This document shows positions 22,816 through 33,237 of a DNA stretch of 64,000 nucleotides, piece after piece. Each line of letters opens with the position of its first letter. Position 1 is the stretch's first letter. A model generated the notes under the pieces. The model searched no databases. It was not told the DNA's origin and was given only the letters and a program-made list of their open reading frames with translations. A program made the translations under genes and the position numbers. This DNA is from Capsicum annuum (lineage: Eukaryota > Streptophyta > Magnoliopsida > Solanales > Solanaceae), in NCBI RefSeq assembly GCF_002878395.1, contig NW_025860021.1:223820-287819 (forward strand), given 5' to 3'.

Positions 22816-23230
22816 TATATAGATCAACTCTTGAATACGTACTATATACATCATTTCCACAAGTATATTACCTCATAGTAGAACACATTCATTATATTCT
22901 GATGAATTATCGGTTATATATGTACGTTACATTATTATAATTGCAATAGTAGCATAATATTATTACCTCAACTCTCTCTCTCTCTCTCTTTATATATATA
23001 TATATATATATGTATATTTATTTATTTATTTATTTTTATATATATCAACTATTGAATACATACTATATTTATATTACATCCATAAGTATATTACCTCATA
23101 ATAGAACACATTCATTATATTCTAATGAATTATCTATTATATATGTACGTTACATTATTATAACTCCAATAGCAGCATAATTTCATTACCTCAACTATAT
23201 GATATAAACATATCTACTATACAAAGATAA
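22100..23230. repeat. degenerate about 220-bp tandem repeat with microsatellites
   Basis: The block with TATCAACT..TGAATACGTACTATA, ACAAGTATATTACCTCATA, ATTCATTATATTCTGATGAATTAT and ATGTACGTTACATTATTATAA occurs clearly at about 22,823 and 23,044, and in more decayed form near 22,330 and 22,530. Embedded simple repeats: (TA)n 22,774-22,809, (CT)n 22,972-22,989, (TA)n 22,990-23,010 and (TTTA)n about 23,015-23,036. The 127-codon frame at 22,216-22,599 is low-complexity translation of this array and not a gene. Confidence 0.7.
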
Positions 23231-23479
23231 TGTTTAATGTCATTTAACGCATATATTAAGGAAAATATTTATTTTATATATTGAAACATAAGTAAAAGAT
23301 AAAGATTATGATTAACGTAATTTACTTATTTTATTTGATATATTTCATAGTATAATTTTTTTACAAAATATAAATTTGATTTATTTTTATTATTATTGTA
23401 TTGGTTATCAATTAAGTGTGATCAGTGTAATTTAAAAAATATATATATTTGATTTTACATATAATTATTTTTTAATCAG

Positions 23480-24484
23480 AAACAACCACAAATGGTCTCT
23501 TTTTTAATTTTTTTTTTATTTTTTTAATACAAAAGCGACCACAACAGGTTAGTTTTTTTTTTAAATATTGCCTTTTTTATTTTTTTAATTCCAAAGCCGA
23601 TCACTTGTGGTCTCTTTTATAAAATATTTTAAATTTAATTTTTAAACTAAAACCGACCACTAGTGGTCGCTTTGTAAAAAATACATCAAAATTTTATTTT
23701 TTAAAATAAAACTGACCATAAGTGGTCAGTTTTTTAAAATTATTTTATTTTTATTTTTTAAATTCTAAAATCGACCACTTGTGGTCTCTTTTATAAAATA
23801 TTTTAAATTTAATTTTTCAAATAAAATCGACCATTAGTGGTTACTTTTTAAAAATAATTTTTAATTATATTTGTTAAATAAAACCGACTACAAGTGGTTG
23901 ATTTTTTAAAATTATTTTCTTTTTTATTTTTTATTTTCAAAACCAACCACTTGTGATCGCTTTTATAATATATTTTAAATTTAATTTTTAAAATAAAACC
24001 AACCACAAGTGGTCTCTTTTTAATAATAAATTTTAGTTATATTTTTTAAATAAAACCTACCACAAGTGGTCAGTTTTTTAAAATTATTTTCTTTTTATTT
24101 TTTTTAATTCAAAAAATGACCACTTATGGTCGCTTTTATTAAATATTTTAAATTTAATTTTTAAAATAAAACCCCCCCAAAAGTGATCTATTTTTAAAAA
24201 TACTTTTAATAGTATTTTTAAAATTAAACCTATCACAAGTGGTCGGTTTTTTAAAATTATTATTTTCTTTTTATTTTTTGAATTCCAAAACCGACTACAA
24301 GTGGTCGCCTTTTTATTTTTTATTAAAAATAAATAATAATTAATATAAAAATAAATGAAATGATCATTTTGAAATTTTAAAATATAAAAGCGACCACATG
24401 TGGTTGTTTTTTTTATATTTATTTTTGAAAATTAAAAACCAACCACATATGGTCAGTTTTTTTGCGACCACAAGCTATGGTCGA
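23480..24484. repeat. right subterminal repeat array with trimeric higher-order organisation
   Basis: About 18 copies of the ACCGACCAC-nn-GTGGTCGGT palindrome at about 58-bp spacing. From 23,596 to 24,290 the spacers come in three types in strict order: A contains AAATATTTTAAATTTAATTT; B is a T-rich type ending TTAAATAAAAC; C contains TTAAAATTATTTTCTTTTTA. This gives four repeats of a 171-175-bp trimer starting at 23,596, 23,771, 23,942 and 24,115. Confidence 0.85.
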
Positions 24485-24523
24485 TTTTTTGTAGTAGAAA
24501 AAGCTATTTTTTTAGTAGTGAGA

Positions 24524-24970
24524 TGACGAAGCAGATTCTACCTGCCTAATTAAAATTAGCAGAAGATATGCAGAATCAGTAGACCATTAGAAGGAGCTTA
24601 GAGTTGCAGTTAGGTCAAATACAGCAGGTACACAATACCAGGCCTCAAGGTGGGTTGCCAAGTGATACTGAAAATCCAAAACAAGTTATGAAAATCACTT
24701 TGAGGAGTGATAAAGGTTTTAATAAAGAACCTCCAAAGGCAACTAAAGAGGTAGATGATGATTTGGTGCCTAAATAGGTAAATGACAAAGTTTCTAAAAA
24801 TTTAATAAAGTCTGAGTACTCAAAATAAAATGTTATTGAAGAAGTGAAGAAGATCCCCACCACTACCTTTCCCATAGAAACATATAAAGGCAAAAGAGGA
24901 TACATGCTTCAATAAGTTCTTTTACATGTTTAGAGAGCTTCACATTAATTTACCTCTTTTAGATGTTTTA
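24524..24970 (+). pseudogene. gag of A2, C-terminal part (copy left of the gap)
   Basis: After the CACTA target duplication the gag frame resumes. It has RPQGGLPSDTENPKQ, then ITLRSDKGF and EEVKKIPTTTFPIETYKGKR, the Athila/Tat gag-protease linker (GSLPSDTE.NPK...ITLRSGK) leading to the FPQR-type segment. Stops and frameshifts are present. It runs into the N gap at 24,971 and is repeated on the other side from 25,251. Confidence 0.75.
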
Positions 24971-25070
24971 NNNNNNNNNNNNNNNNNNNNNNNNNNNNNN
25001 NNNNNNNNNNNNNNNNNNNNNNNNNNNNNNNNNNNNNNNNNNNNNNNNNNNNNNNNNNNNNNNNNNNNNN
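24971..25070. other. assembly gap, 100 N
   Basis: Exactly 100 undetermined bases. The two flanks are near-identical (24,344-24,970 and 25,071-25,697), so the real molecule may have no gap and no duplication here. Confidence 0.98.
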
Positions 25071-25697
25071 TATAAAAATAAATGAAATGATCATTTTGGA
25101 ATTTTTAAATATACAAGCGACTACATGTGTTTGTTTTTTTTGATATTTATTTTTGAAAATTAAAAACCGACCACATATGGTCAGTTTTTTTGCGACCAGA
25201 AGCTATGGTCGATTTTTTGTAGTAGAAAAAGCTATTTTTTAGTAGTGAGATGATGAAGCAGATTCTACCTGCCTAATCAAAATTGGCAGAAGATATGCAG
25301 AATCAGTAGACCATTATAAGGAGCTTAGAGTTGCAGTTAGGTCAAATACAGTAGGCACACAATACCAGGCCTCAAGGTTGGTTGCCAAGTGATACTGAAA
25401 ATCCAAAACAAGTTATGGAAATCACTTTGAGGAGTGGTAAAGGTTTTAATAAAGAACCTCCAAGGGCAACTAAGGAGGTAGATGATGATTTGGTGCCTAA
25501 ATAGGTAAATGACAAAGTTTTTAAAAATTTAATAAAGTCTGAGTACTCAAAATAAAATGTTATTGAAGAAGTGAAGAAGATCCCCACCACTACCTTTCCC
25601 ATAGAAACATATAAAGGCAAAAGAGGATGCATGCTTCAATAAGTTCTTTGACATGTTTAGAGAGCTTCACATTAATTTACCTCTTTTAGATGTTTTA
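25071..25697 (+). repeat. second copy of the 627-bp flank of the gap
   Basis: Near-identical (about 96%, by eye) to 24,344-24,970 along its whole length. It includes the last CACTA subterminal motifs, the CACTA terminus (agtagtg ending at 25,247), the AGA target duplication and A2 gag sequence. It starts at the first base after the gap, and the other copy stops at the last base before it. Confidence 0.92.
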
Positions 25698-26330
25698 TAG
25701 GAAATGCCCACGTATGATAACTACTTGAGGGATGTGTCTTCTAATAATGTTAAGGTGCAGGATGCTGAGACAGTAGCACTCACTAAGGAGTGTAGCTTAG
25801 TAGTGACTCAAAAGATTCCCAAAAAGGTTAAAGACCCTATGAAGTTCACCCTCACCATTCAAATTAGAAATAGTGAGGTGGTTCAGGAACTTGGTGATTT
25901 AGGGGAAAGTATCAACTTGATGCCTCTATATTTGTTCAATACTTTGGGATTCGAAAAGACTAGACCGATATTTGTGCTACTGTAGCTGGCAAACAAGAAC
26001 TTAGCCCATTATGAAGGAGTCATAGATAATGTTATCTAAAGGTTGGTAAGTTTATTATTCTTGCTGACTTTATTATTTTAGACTTTTAGGTAGATGAAAG
26101 AGTTATTCCCGCTGACTTTATTATTTTAGATTTTCAGGCAGATGAAAGAGTATCAATCATATTGGGACGTCTATTCTTAGAGATGAGAAGAGCTTTGATA
26201 AATGTGAGAGAGGCACGATTACAATGAGTTTGGAGGATGAATTGGCGATTTTCAAAGTGTACAAACTGAATTACACACTATCCCATTAAAAAGACTTATG
26301 CATGATTATCGTGATTGAAGGGGATAAGTA
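25251..26330 (+). pseudogene. gag C-terminus and aspartic protease of A2
   Basis: The gag linker is followed by a frame at 25,704-25,985 with PTYDNYLRDVSS, then ETVALTKECSLVV and PMKFTLTIQIRNSEVV. Next is DLGESINLMPLYLFNTLGF (DLG at 25,896-25,904), the Athila/Tat protease active site with Glu after DLG-, as in A1. Stops follow, then ADFIILDF, DERVSIILGRLFL and RALINVRE (the PIILGRPFL motif and end of protease) to about 26,230. No RT start is seen. An imperfect direct repeat of the ADFIILDF segment is present at 26,060-26,140. The gene is dead but keeps its catalytic triplet. Confidence 0.8.
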
Positions 26331-26842
26331 TGGGGTGATAGAGAAGGTTCCATAAAAGACCTCTTCAGACTTCCTTAATGAGCAGCTAAGCCACGCCACC
26401 TAAGCCCGACATGATATAGATTGATAAAAAGGCTATTATTGAGAAAACTTTTGACTTTGAGAGTTCACACTCAAGAGGTTAGAAATAAATAAGAAGACGA
26501 CCTCCAAGTGTGAGGAAAAATATGAAGAAATATGGATGAATCGTAGTTGGGTCGTGCTACGACACTTCATCAGGCGCTTCTTTGGAGGAAACACAAGATA
26601 TGTAGGTATGTTATATTATAAGTATTTTTATTTTTTGCTTTACTAGTGTTTGTTTTTGTTGAGTCACAAGTTGATGGGACGTCGGAGTATTGGAAATCTG
26701 AGTTAAGGAGCTTGAAAAAGACTAAATGCGGGGTACTCAGACCTTCTTAATGTGTAAATATGGTACTAGCTAGGCCTAGATGCATCAGGGAGTATTTCTA
26801 TCTCAACATTTTAAGTATACTTTGGGGACAAAGTAGATTTTT
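26331..26842 (+). mobile_element. A2 region between protease and internal PPT
   Basis: Degenerate sequence with stops in all frames. A short stretch reads KTTSKCEEKYEEIWMNRSWV and LRHFIRRFFGG near 26,500-26,590 but shows no recognised RT, RNase H or integrase motif. It corresponds to the interval where pol is absent in A1. Confidence 0.5.
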
Positions 26843-26857
26843 AAGTATGGGGTAGGG
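26843..26857 (+). other. internal polypurine tract of A2
   Basis: AAGTATGGGGTAGGG sits at the border between the protease side and the 3' block. It matches the internal PPT of A1 (AAGTGTGGGGTGG on the element strand) in sequence and relative position. Confidence 0.6.
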
Positions 26858-28150
26858 CATTTCTATTTTTTAGGGTAATTTTATTTTTTTGTTAGGAATA
26901 AGTGGGATGTTCTTATTAGTGCTATACTTTATTGCATAATGAAAGTGTTTTGATGGTAAAAGCATGTTTATTGTGCGAATTACACATTTTGAGACTCCTA
27001 GGCTCATGTTATGACTCTTGTACATATTGGCTTAATGTTAAATTCCTGCTATTATGTGTTTAAGAGTTTATGAGGATCCTACGTGAATCGAGTATGTGCC
27101 ATGTGTGTTTTAAGTATTTGTATATTCTTTGTTATATGTGATGTCTAGAACTTGCCTGGTGTGTTTGCAAAGTGAAATAAAGAGTGGAGGTTTAGGAGAT
27201 AATATATGTGTTTCTTTGATATCCTTGTTTTATACCTTCTATTTGACCTATCCTTATGCATAATCTTAGTCAGCCGCATTGAGCCTTTAGCTTTTTCTAT
27301 GGAAGCCTCATATGTAGCCTAATACCTTTTTTGATAGTCCTTAATTTGATCCAAAGCTCCTAAGCACTTTGGTATAAATTAATTGAGTAAGGAGTTTTAA
27401 ATTCAAGAGGGAGAAAGGTGAAATTGAAGACCCTAAGTGATAGTTATTAATGTGTAAAGATCTTTGTGTTGTGGTTAGGAGTTGAAGAAAGTTGTGCTAA
27501 ATAAATTCCCATTTTTAGTGCATGTGTGTTACAATAAACCTGTTTTGGCCCTGGTCCTCCCTGGACAATTTTCACCTCAATTAAGGTAAATCGCTTAAGT
27601 GGAGGGGGCTATCATAGGGGTGCGTAGTGTATAGTAGGTGTGAAAAAGGGCAAAATTAAATGATATATACACAATATACCCCCACCATATTTATGTGAAT
27701 GAGCTTAATAAGATGGGGCAAAATAGAAGTTTGGTAGATGAAAGTGGTGTACATAGGTTATGAGAGATTGATCTTAATTGTCAAAAGTGATATATTAAAG
27801 TGCTTAGGTAATATAGTCAATATTAAGCCAAAATAGTTCCTACCCGTCCCTTAGCTTAGATCACAACCATTAAAGACCAATTTGATCTTAATCTTCATCA
27901 TGTGTAACTTGTGAATTCCTTGTGAGAGTGAGCATAACGTGATTCTTATATCCATTCTATTATAAATTGTAATTATGTAAGTGTTTATGGGTAACTGTCT
28001 TGTTGTGAGAGAACATGTTTGATGAATATGGGTGATTTGTATAATGTCTTTTATTGAGAAATACATGTGAGTTTGCTTGTTAAGCCTTATTCCTTAACCC
28101 AATATTTTATGTAAGTATATATGTATGCATATTTGTATGTGAACATGTAC
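26858..28150 (+). mobile_element. conserved non-coding 3' block of A2
   Basis: It aligns with the reverse complement of A1 7,330-8,330. Shared landmarks are TTGAGCCTTTAGCTT near 27,279, AAAGCTCCTAAGCACTTT near 27,353, TTTTGGCCCTGGTCCTCC near 27,543, AAATCGCTTAAGT near 27,588, ATAGGGGTGCGTAG near 27,615 and CTTGTTGTGAGAGAACATG near 27,998. No open frame of note. The right edge fades into chromovirus LTR-like sequence around 28,150. Confidence 0.65.
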
Positions 28151-30505
28151 ATTAAGTTGAACTAGATTTTGAATTGTAATTAATTTATCCTTATCTCTGA
28201 GTTATATGCTAGTGCTCAACCCACTAACCATCTCCGAATGTTGTATCCCCATATGATATAGGATCTGAAGGCAATGCTACTTTTCTTACACGGTGTTAGG
28301 TGGATTAGCTCGGTTCATCAGTCGTTTACAGTGAAATTATGAGCTACCATTCTCCAAAAATGTTTATCATTCCATTGGTTTCCTTTCATAAACTAGAATT
28401 AAAGAGTTCACATTAATATTATCATTGTCATTGTTAGGGTCGGGGGCATGTGCCAACGTTAGTTGTTTTCAGATTTGTAGAGGTTTTATGGATATTATCG
28501 TGGATTGGGTATTGATGTTCACATTCATAGATGTCACTACGTTTGGAGTTAGAGCATTTGATAACCGCTAGGTCTTCTTTCTCTTAAGTTGTTGACCACA
28601 ACTACAAAAAGAGAATTTATTGACACTTATAAAGGTGGCGTTAAAAGGCCATGTCATTAGTACAGTGTTATTGTTATTTCATTTAGGAGTGAGGATCCTC
28701 TTGGTAGAGGATAACTTTATTTTATAGCCCATCAATTATACATAAGTAGTATCTCAGACTATGGGTGGCTTTCAAATCAATCATGGTGGTGTCAAAATAG
28801 ATAGAGTTATCGTTTGACTTTGCAGAGTATTTTGTATGGGTCTTTAGGCTGTGGCGGTCATTATTGATCAGGAAAGGTAGTACCTTGGTGTAGTTTAGGT
28901 ACTTGTCGTGGTTGTGCTGAGATTGGTCATTGGTCTAGAGAGTACCCCAGAGATGAGTTGGTTACTCAAAAAATGTTAGCATATGTTCGTCGCCAGCCTA
29001 AGGATCCTAAGATGTGTTATGATTGTGGGAGTATGGTCATTTTAATAGGATATGTCCTCAATATCTGTTGGACAGCCAGTTGGGGTCAACTCATATACTT
29101 TACCAAGTTAGGGGTTCAGGGGTTTGCTATGATTGCAGAGTGATTCGCCGCTAGTCTAGAGAGTGTTCACAGAATGGGATTATCAGTTTTTTAGCTCATC
29201 CACATCAGACCCATAACGTGTGGCATTGTTAGCTAGAGGCAATGCTCTTAGTACCTCCATTGGTTATTCAAATGCTGAATCAAAATTTAGACCTTCTCAG
29301 ATTCATTCTTCCTCGGGCATGTCAAGAATGTGACCTCAAATTCCACCTCGATAGGTGTACTTTTATTTTCTGCCTTTACCTTTTCATTTGTGTATATTGT
29401 GGTTTTCATGCCCATTGACGATAGTATGCCTTGGTGGTTTATATTTTTTGTTTCTGCCTTGGTATAGAGTTGATAATTATATGAATACTATCGTAGATGA
29501 TTTATTTTAGTATTGGATAGTGCGGGCAATGTGATATTTCCCTAGGGTGTACTATTTGGTTTCGAGTCCTATTTACCATGGCATATTGGACTTCTTATGC
29601 TGCTGTAGTGGTGCTTGCTTTTTATTTTCATTTTGGTACCAATTGCTCCTTATATTGATGATTATATCCCTATTGTTATTATTCTCATTGTTTGATGTTT
29701 ATTGGTCCTTCTCAGTTGATGCCTAGGCTAGAATTATCTAGTTAGAATTTCCTTCTTTACAGTTCTTATACGTTGGCTCAGACCGAATCTAGGTTAGATG
29801 ATTTCTCATTTGTAGTGAGGTGAGGTTGGTGGTTTTTCTCTTCTGTTGGGTATGCTAAATCGATTTTGGATTTGATTATGGCAGTCAAGGTAAGTTGACC
29901 TTCCAAGGATGTATTATGGTTCAAGAGTTTTCCATTGGGTTATGTAGCCTATTTTTTAGGTTGACCAGTTTGGTGTCTATTTATATAATTCAGCTAGTTC
30001 ATCGCTTTTAGTGGTCTTGATGTTGACGTCGATAGGTCTTGGATTCATCTCCTAATAATGGCTTTCTTTTGGTATTGGCGTAGATTCTAATACTATGTTC
30101 CTGTCATGATATGCTTGTTCTAAGTGGAGTTAGAGAGTTGGAGATAGGTGATCTTTCCTGTGACTATTTTCTAAGATGGTGAATTGGGTATTTGTTGCAA
30201 AGATTGAGTATTGGATTGACTTGTTCCCGGCCCAGGTTGCATTTTTTCGAGTTGCTAGAGTTTTTGGCTATGACTAGTACTATTTGCAGCCTTCGTGATT
30301 TCTTGAGTATGCTTTGATGATGGATGCCCTCCAACACATATGGAGTTTTATTCTTGTGCTTTTAGCTGATGATTTATCCTTTGTTGTAATTTTGTCCATC
30401 ATCTACGTTTTGATCTTAGCTTCGGCATGATCCATTAAGGATATGTTGGATTAGGATACTAAGTTCAATTGGGTATTTGGCCTTAGATTAGACTTGTTGG
30501 CTCAG
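28151..30505 (+). mobile_element. plus-strand chromovirus remnant (LTR end, gag and unassigned part)
   Basis: 28,180-28,560 resembles chromovirus LTR sequence (CCGAATGTTGTATCCCCATA near 28,233, then a GTCGGGGGCATGTGCCAACG stretch). 28,860-29,170 is gag with zinc knuckles (listed separately), followed by GMSRMRPQIPPR-like sequence near 29,320. From 29,400 to 30,505 the sequence is still plus-strand-biased for short frames, but I cannot assign domains with confidence. It is cut at 30,506 by the LTR of C2. Confidence 0.5.
28901..29170 (+). pseudogene. degenerate gag zinc-knuckle region (three CCHC-like motifs)
   Basis: Three knuckle relics occur in tandem. The first is CRGCAEIGHWSREY at 28,903 (CX2CX4HX4C with the last Cys changed to Tyr). 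The second is CYDCGS joined, after a one-base frame slip, to YGHFNRICP near 29,015-29,055. The third is CYDCRVIRR*SREC near 29,125-29,165 (His lost). Knuckles bind RNA in nucleocapsid. Repeated knuckles in one gag are less common than one or two. The frame slip, stop and missing ligands show that it is dead. Confidence 0.6.
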
Positions 30506-30858
30506 TTTCACAACTAAAAAAACAAGGGTTATGATAGCACTGTCATGGCAAGCCTTGTCAATTAAATCTATCACCCAAACCGATATAACATGGGAAATCA
30601 ATATCAAACCTAAGGCAACTCCTCGAAAGGAGTCCAACCACACACATATATAGTAAGAGAGGAAATGTAATCAATGATACCCAACCAAATCCCAAAATAA
30701 CCATAATCTAGCATAAATCACACCAAAAAGCATTGGGACGCGTGCCAATCATCCCTACACCCCAAAATTACCACAATGTAACCATAGGTAGAGGTAAAAT
30801 AGCAAAATCACATAAAAATAAATATTTCACACAAATCACCAAAAGTCAGTTCATTACA
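30506..30858 (-). mobile_element. 3' LTR of C2, internally deleted
   Basis: The left end TTTCACAACTAAAAAAACAA aligns with 37,396 onward (TTTCACGATCCAAAAACCAA). The right end GTTCATTACA is a normal LTR start on the element strand. The middle is missing compared with the LTRs of C3 or P. The PPT follows at 30,859-30,871 (element strand TAGTGGTGGATGA). Confidence 0.75.
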
Positions 30859-30871
30859 TCATCCACCACTA

Positions 30872-31330
30872 AGAATCTAGTTAGTCCTCAAACTTAGGGT
30901 AGTAGAAATGCCTGAATTAGCAAAAGTTGGAGATAACTACTATGCATATCAGACTCGACCTACTAAGTAGACTCATCTACAGGTTAATACTTTCACTGGA
31001 CCTTAACCACAGGAATAATTCTAGAATGCAATTGTCTAACATCCCTATCTAGAATGGAGATAGGCTCCTCAACAAAAGACAACCGCTTATCTAACTAGGA
31101 TGAATCCCAACGAATGCAATGCAACTCATCTAGAATGTAACACGGAAGCATTAAAACATAAGAAACTGGATGAACAACTGATAAATCTGGGGGAAATTCT
31201 TACTCATAGTGCACATCCCCACTAGTCCAAAGGATAAAAAAATATCTAATATACCAAGGTAAGTTTGCCACTTTCCCAAACCTCATCACACCCTTTATGG
31301 TTGAAACACAAAGAAGGACACAATTACCAA
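30872..31330 (-). pseudogene. integrase C-terminus with chromodomain-like tail, C2
   Basis: The element strand reads GVMRFGKVANLPWYI, then LDELHCIRWDSS, RLSFVEEPISILDRDVRQL and IIPVVKVQ. This is the SHVLxxDxVxLDxRLxFVEEPVAILxRDVRxLRSRxIPVVKVQW chromodomain-like tail of Tekay elements, with stops. The tail is thought to direct insertion to heterochromatin in chromoviruses (family knowledge). Confidence 0.78.
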
Positions 31331-31863
31331 TGGTGAATCTCAAGGCACGAAGTCTACGATCCACCTAGCATTTCCACCTATTGTGACCACTCGAAGTATA
31401 ACCTGAATGACCCAAACTCTATCCAACTACTCACAAAGCAAGTTCCTCAATACTCGAAGTCTAATATCTGAAACATCAAACCAATCAACTAGAGAGCAAG
31501 AACGTGCACCATATAAAGCCTCAAAATGAGCCATATCAATACTGGAATAATAGCAATTATTATACGTAAACTTCATCAAAGCTAGATAATTCTCCCATTG
31601 ACCATCAAAGTCTATGGCTCAAGTAGCAAAGCATATCCTCCAAAACATGAATAGTTTGCTATGACTTGCCAACGACCTTGGGGTGAGAAGTTGTACTAAC
31701 ATCAACATGGTTAACCAACTCCTCCTAGAAAGTCTTCAAAAGTGAGATGCGAACACTGAACCTTGATCTGAGATGAATGACACCGTCACACTATGAAGAC
31801 AGACTATCTCATGAAAATAGATACAGACCAACCTCATCGGACTGAAAGAAACCTGAATCAAAA
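31331..31863 (-). pseudogene. integrase core of C2, C-terminal half
   Basis: The plus-strand text matches the complement of the DDE-core segment: the tract around 31,520-31,620 encodes LALMKFTYNNCYYSSIDMAH-like sequence, and 31,640-31,700 carries the TSHPKVVGKS-like counterpart of SAFHPQTDGQS. It stops at 31,863, where the solo LTR has inserted between residues of the conserved FIPVQVSF segment, and continues at 33,238. Confidence 0.72.
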
Positions 31864-33232
31864 TGGCAGCGCCTAAGAGCACACACAAGTGTACGTGGTC
31901 TTATCAAGTAGTAAAGTGGCCTTCAAGAAGCCAAGTATCAATACCATAGTCACTTAATTTAACAACGAGTCTATTTCTGTCGACAATTCAGATTAAGTTT
32001 GGTACAAGAGTAACCAAAAGAGTGTTAGGAAATTGTAATTGCAATTAAAATAAACAATGCAAAAAGTAACGATCTGAAATAATCAATAAGAGAAAACCTA
32101 GGGTCAAAGCACTTTCGACAATCATACTATGTTATTAAATTTCATCCGTTAATTTGCTTATCTTGGTTGTAAATTTGTAGGGTTAATTGCATAATTATGG
32201 TTTCCCAACCTCTAACCCTTTATCTAAGTTGAACCTTACAACTACATCCTTGAGCGGGGATATAATAGTTCACTTAAGTTCTTTATAAATGTCATCCTTC
32301 ATATGAATCACGTAAGGCATCTAAGTACATCACTTTCCTAAATACTTATTTGAATTCTTTATAAACACAAACCATACTTTATTCATCTCCATATTCTATC
32401 CTTATTCCCTCTCCGAGATCAAAAGGTAGACAATTGATGTATTCTAAGGGTCGCGAAGCCTTAAAATTGTTAAATTAAATAAGAACATAAAAAAATAATG
32501 ACAAGCAAACTATACAAATTCAAATTTAAACAAAAGTAATCATGTCTTTGGCTTTAACCTCGAAAAAAAGGCATTTCGCCACACATAGTCATAATCGTAA
32601 TCATAAGGTTGTAATTAACGATTAAAAAATGAATGAACTAAATAAAATTAAAAAAAACATAATTAAGAGCTTGTCGCATCCCCCTTGCTCTCCAAAATAT
32701 GTCAAAAGGTATGTAAAAATGTGATACAATATGTATTTATAGCATAAGGGTAAGCCAAGTCCGTGTTGGAGTCGAATTAGCTTGAAATGCCCAGGGGTGG
32801 AGTGGACCATGTGCCACACCCTATATTCCTATGGAATGGAGCATGAGACACATCCTCTATTCCTTAGGAATAGAGCATGCGATGCACGCTTATCGCACGC
32901 CTTTACTAGAATTTGCTTACCGAATTTTGGTTAAGCGTTGAGTCTCCCCTCTTGATCCCTTGTATTGTGGCATCTTTCCCAAATTCCAAGCCTCTTAAGC
33001 ATCAAAATATCATCATATTTGGCTTCAAAAGCTTCCTACACAATCACAACACACGAATTAAGATAAAAGCACAAACTTGTTTGGAACTCACTTTAAGCAT
33101 CATAAACATATTTTTTAACACTTTGATACATATTTATCTCAGTATCAACCCATAAGGACATAAAACATCCTCAAAACAAGGCTACAATGGCTAGAATAGT
33201 GACGCTAGAATGTATAAATTCACCCAACAACA
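31864..33232 (-). mobile_element. solo LTR of the A2 family inserted in C2 integrase
   Basis: 1,369 bp with TG...CA ends (TGGCAGCGCC and CACCCAACAACA on the plus strand) and an exact 5-bp target duplication CAAAA (31,859-31,863 and 33,233-33,237). On the element strand it begins TGTTGTTGGGTGAATTTATA, like the A2 LTR at 15,423, and has a TATAAATA box (32,734-32,741). There is no internal sequence, so the two LTRs of a full element recombined. Removing it restores the integrase reading FIL/IQVSF. The two small open frames inside (32,622-32,819; 32,913-33,155) have no domains. Confidence 0.88.
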
Positions 33233-33237
33233 CAAAA

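Larger units (their letters stand above)
18382..24520. mobile_element. non-autonomous CACTA (En/Spm-type) DNA transposon
   Basis: Both ends carry CACTACTAAAAAAATAG as terminal inverted repeats (18,382-18,398 and, inverted, 24,504-24,520), flanked by the 3-bp target duplication AGA (18,379-18,381 and 24,521-24,523). Removing it rejoins the A2 gag. The subterminal regions are filled with copies of the palindromic motif ACCGACCAC-nn-GTGGTCGGT (about 8 left, about 18 right), the type of array to which CACTA transposases bind. No TNPA- or TNPD-like transposase frame is visible. The interior is an 88-bp minisatellite, an unassigned stretch, microsatellites and a degenerate 220-bp repeat. It must depend on a partner element for mobility. 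Confidence 0.9.
15423..28150 (+). mobile_element. Athila/Tat-like gag-pro element A2 (3' LTR missing), interrupted by a CACTA transposon
   Basis: Order on the plus strand: 5' LTR 15,423-17,066, PBS 17,073-17,090, gag (split by the CACTA), protease with DLG at 25,896, internal G-rich PPT at 26,843, and the conserved 3' block to about 28,070. No RT or integrase motif is present between protease and the 3' block, as in A1. No second LTR beginning TGTTGGGTG is seen before unrelated chromovirus sequence starts around 28,150, so the 3' end is truncated; the right boundary is approximate. The 100-N gap and the adjacent repeated 627 bp distort the true length. Confidence 0.75.

Noticed and set aside
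28600..28700. Possible end of another CACTA element (CAACTACAAAAAGAG, then a TTGACACTTATAAAGG tract)
   Set aside because: The terminus is not canonical, and no opposite end or target duplication was found.
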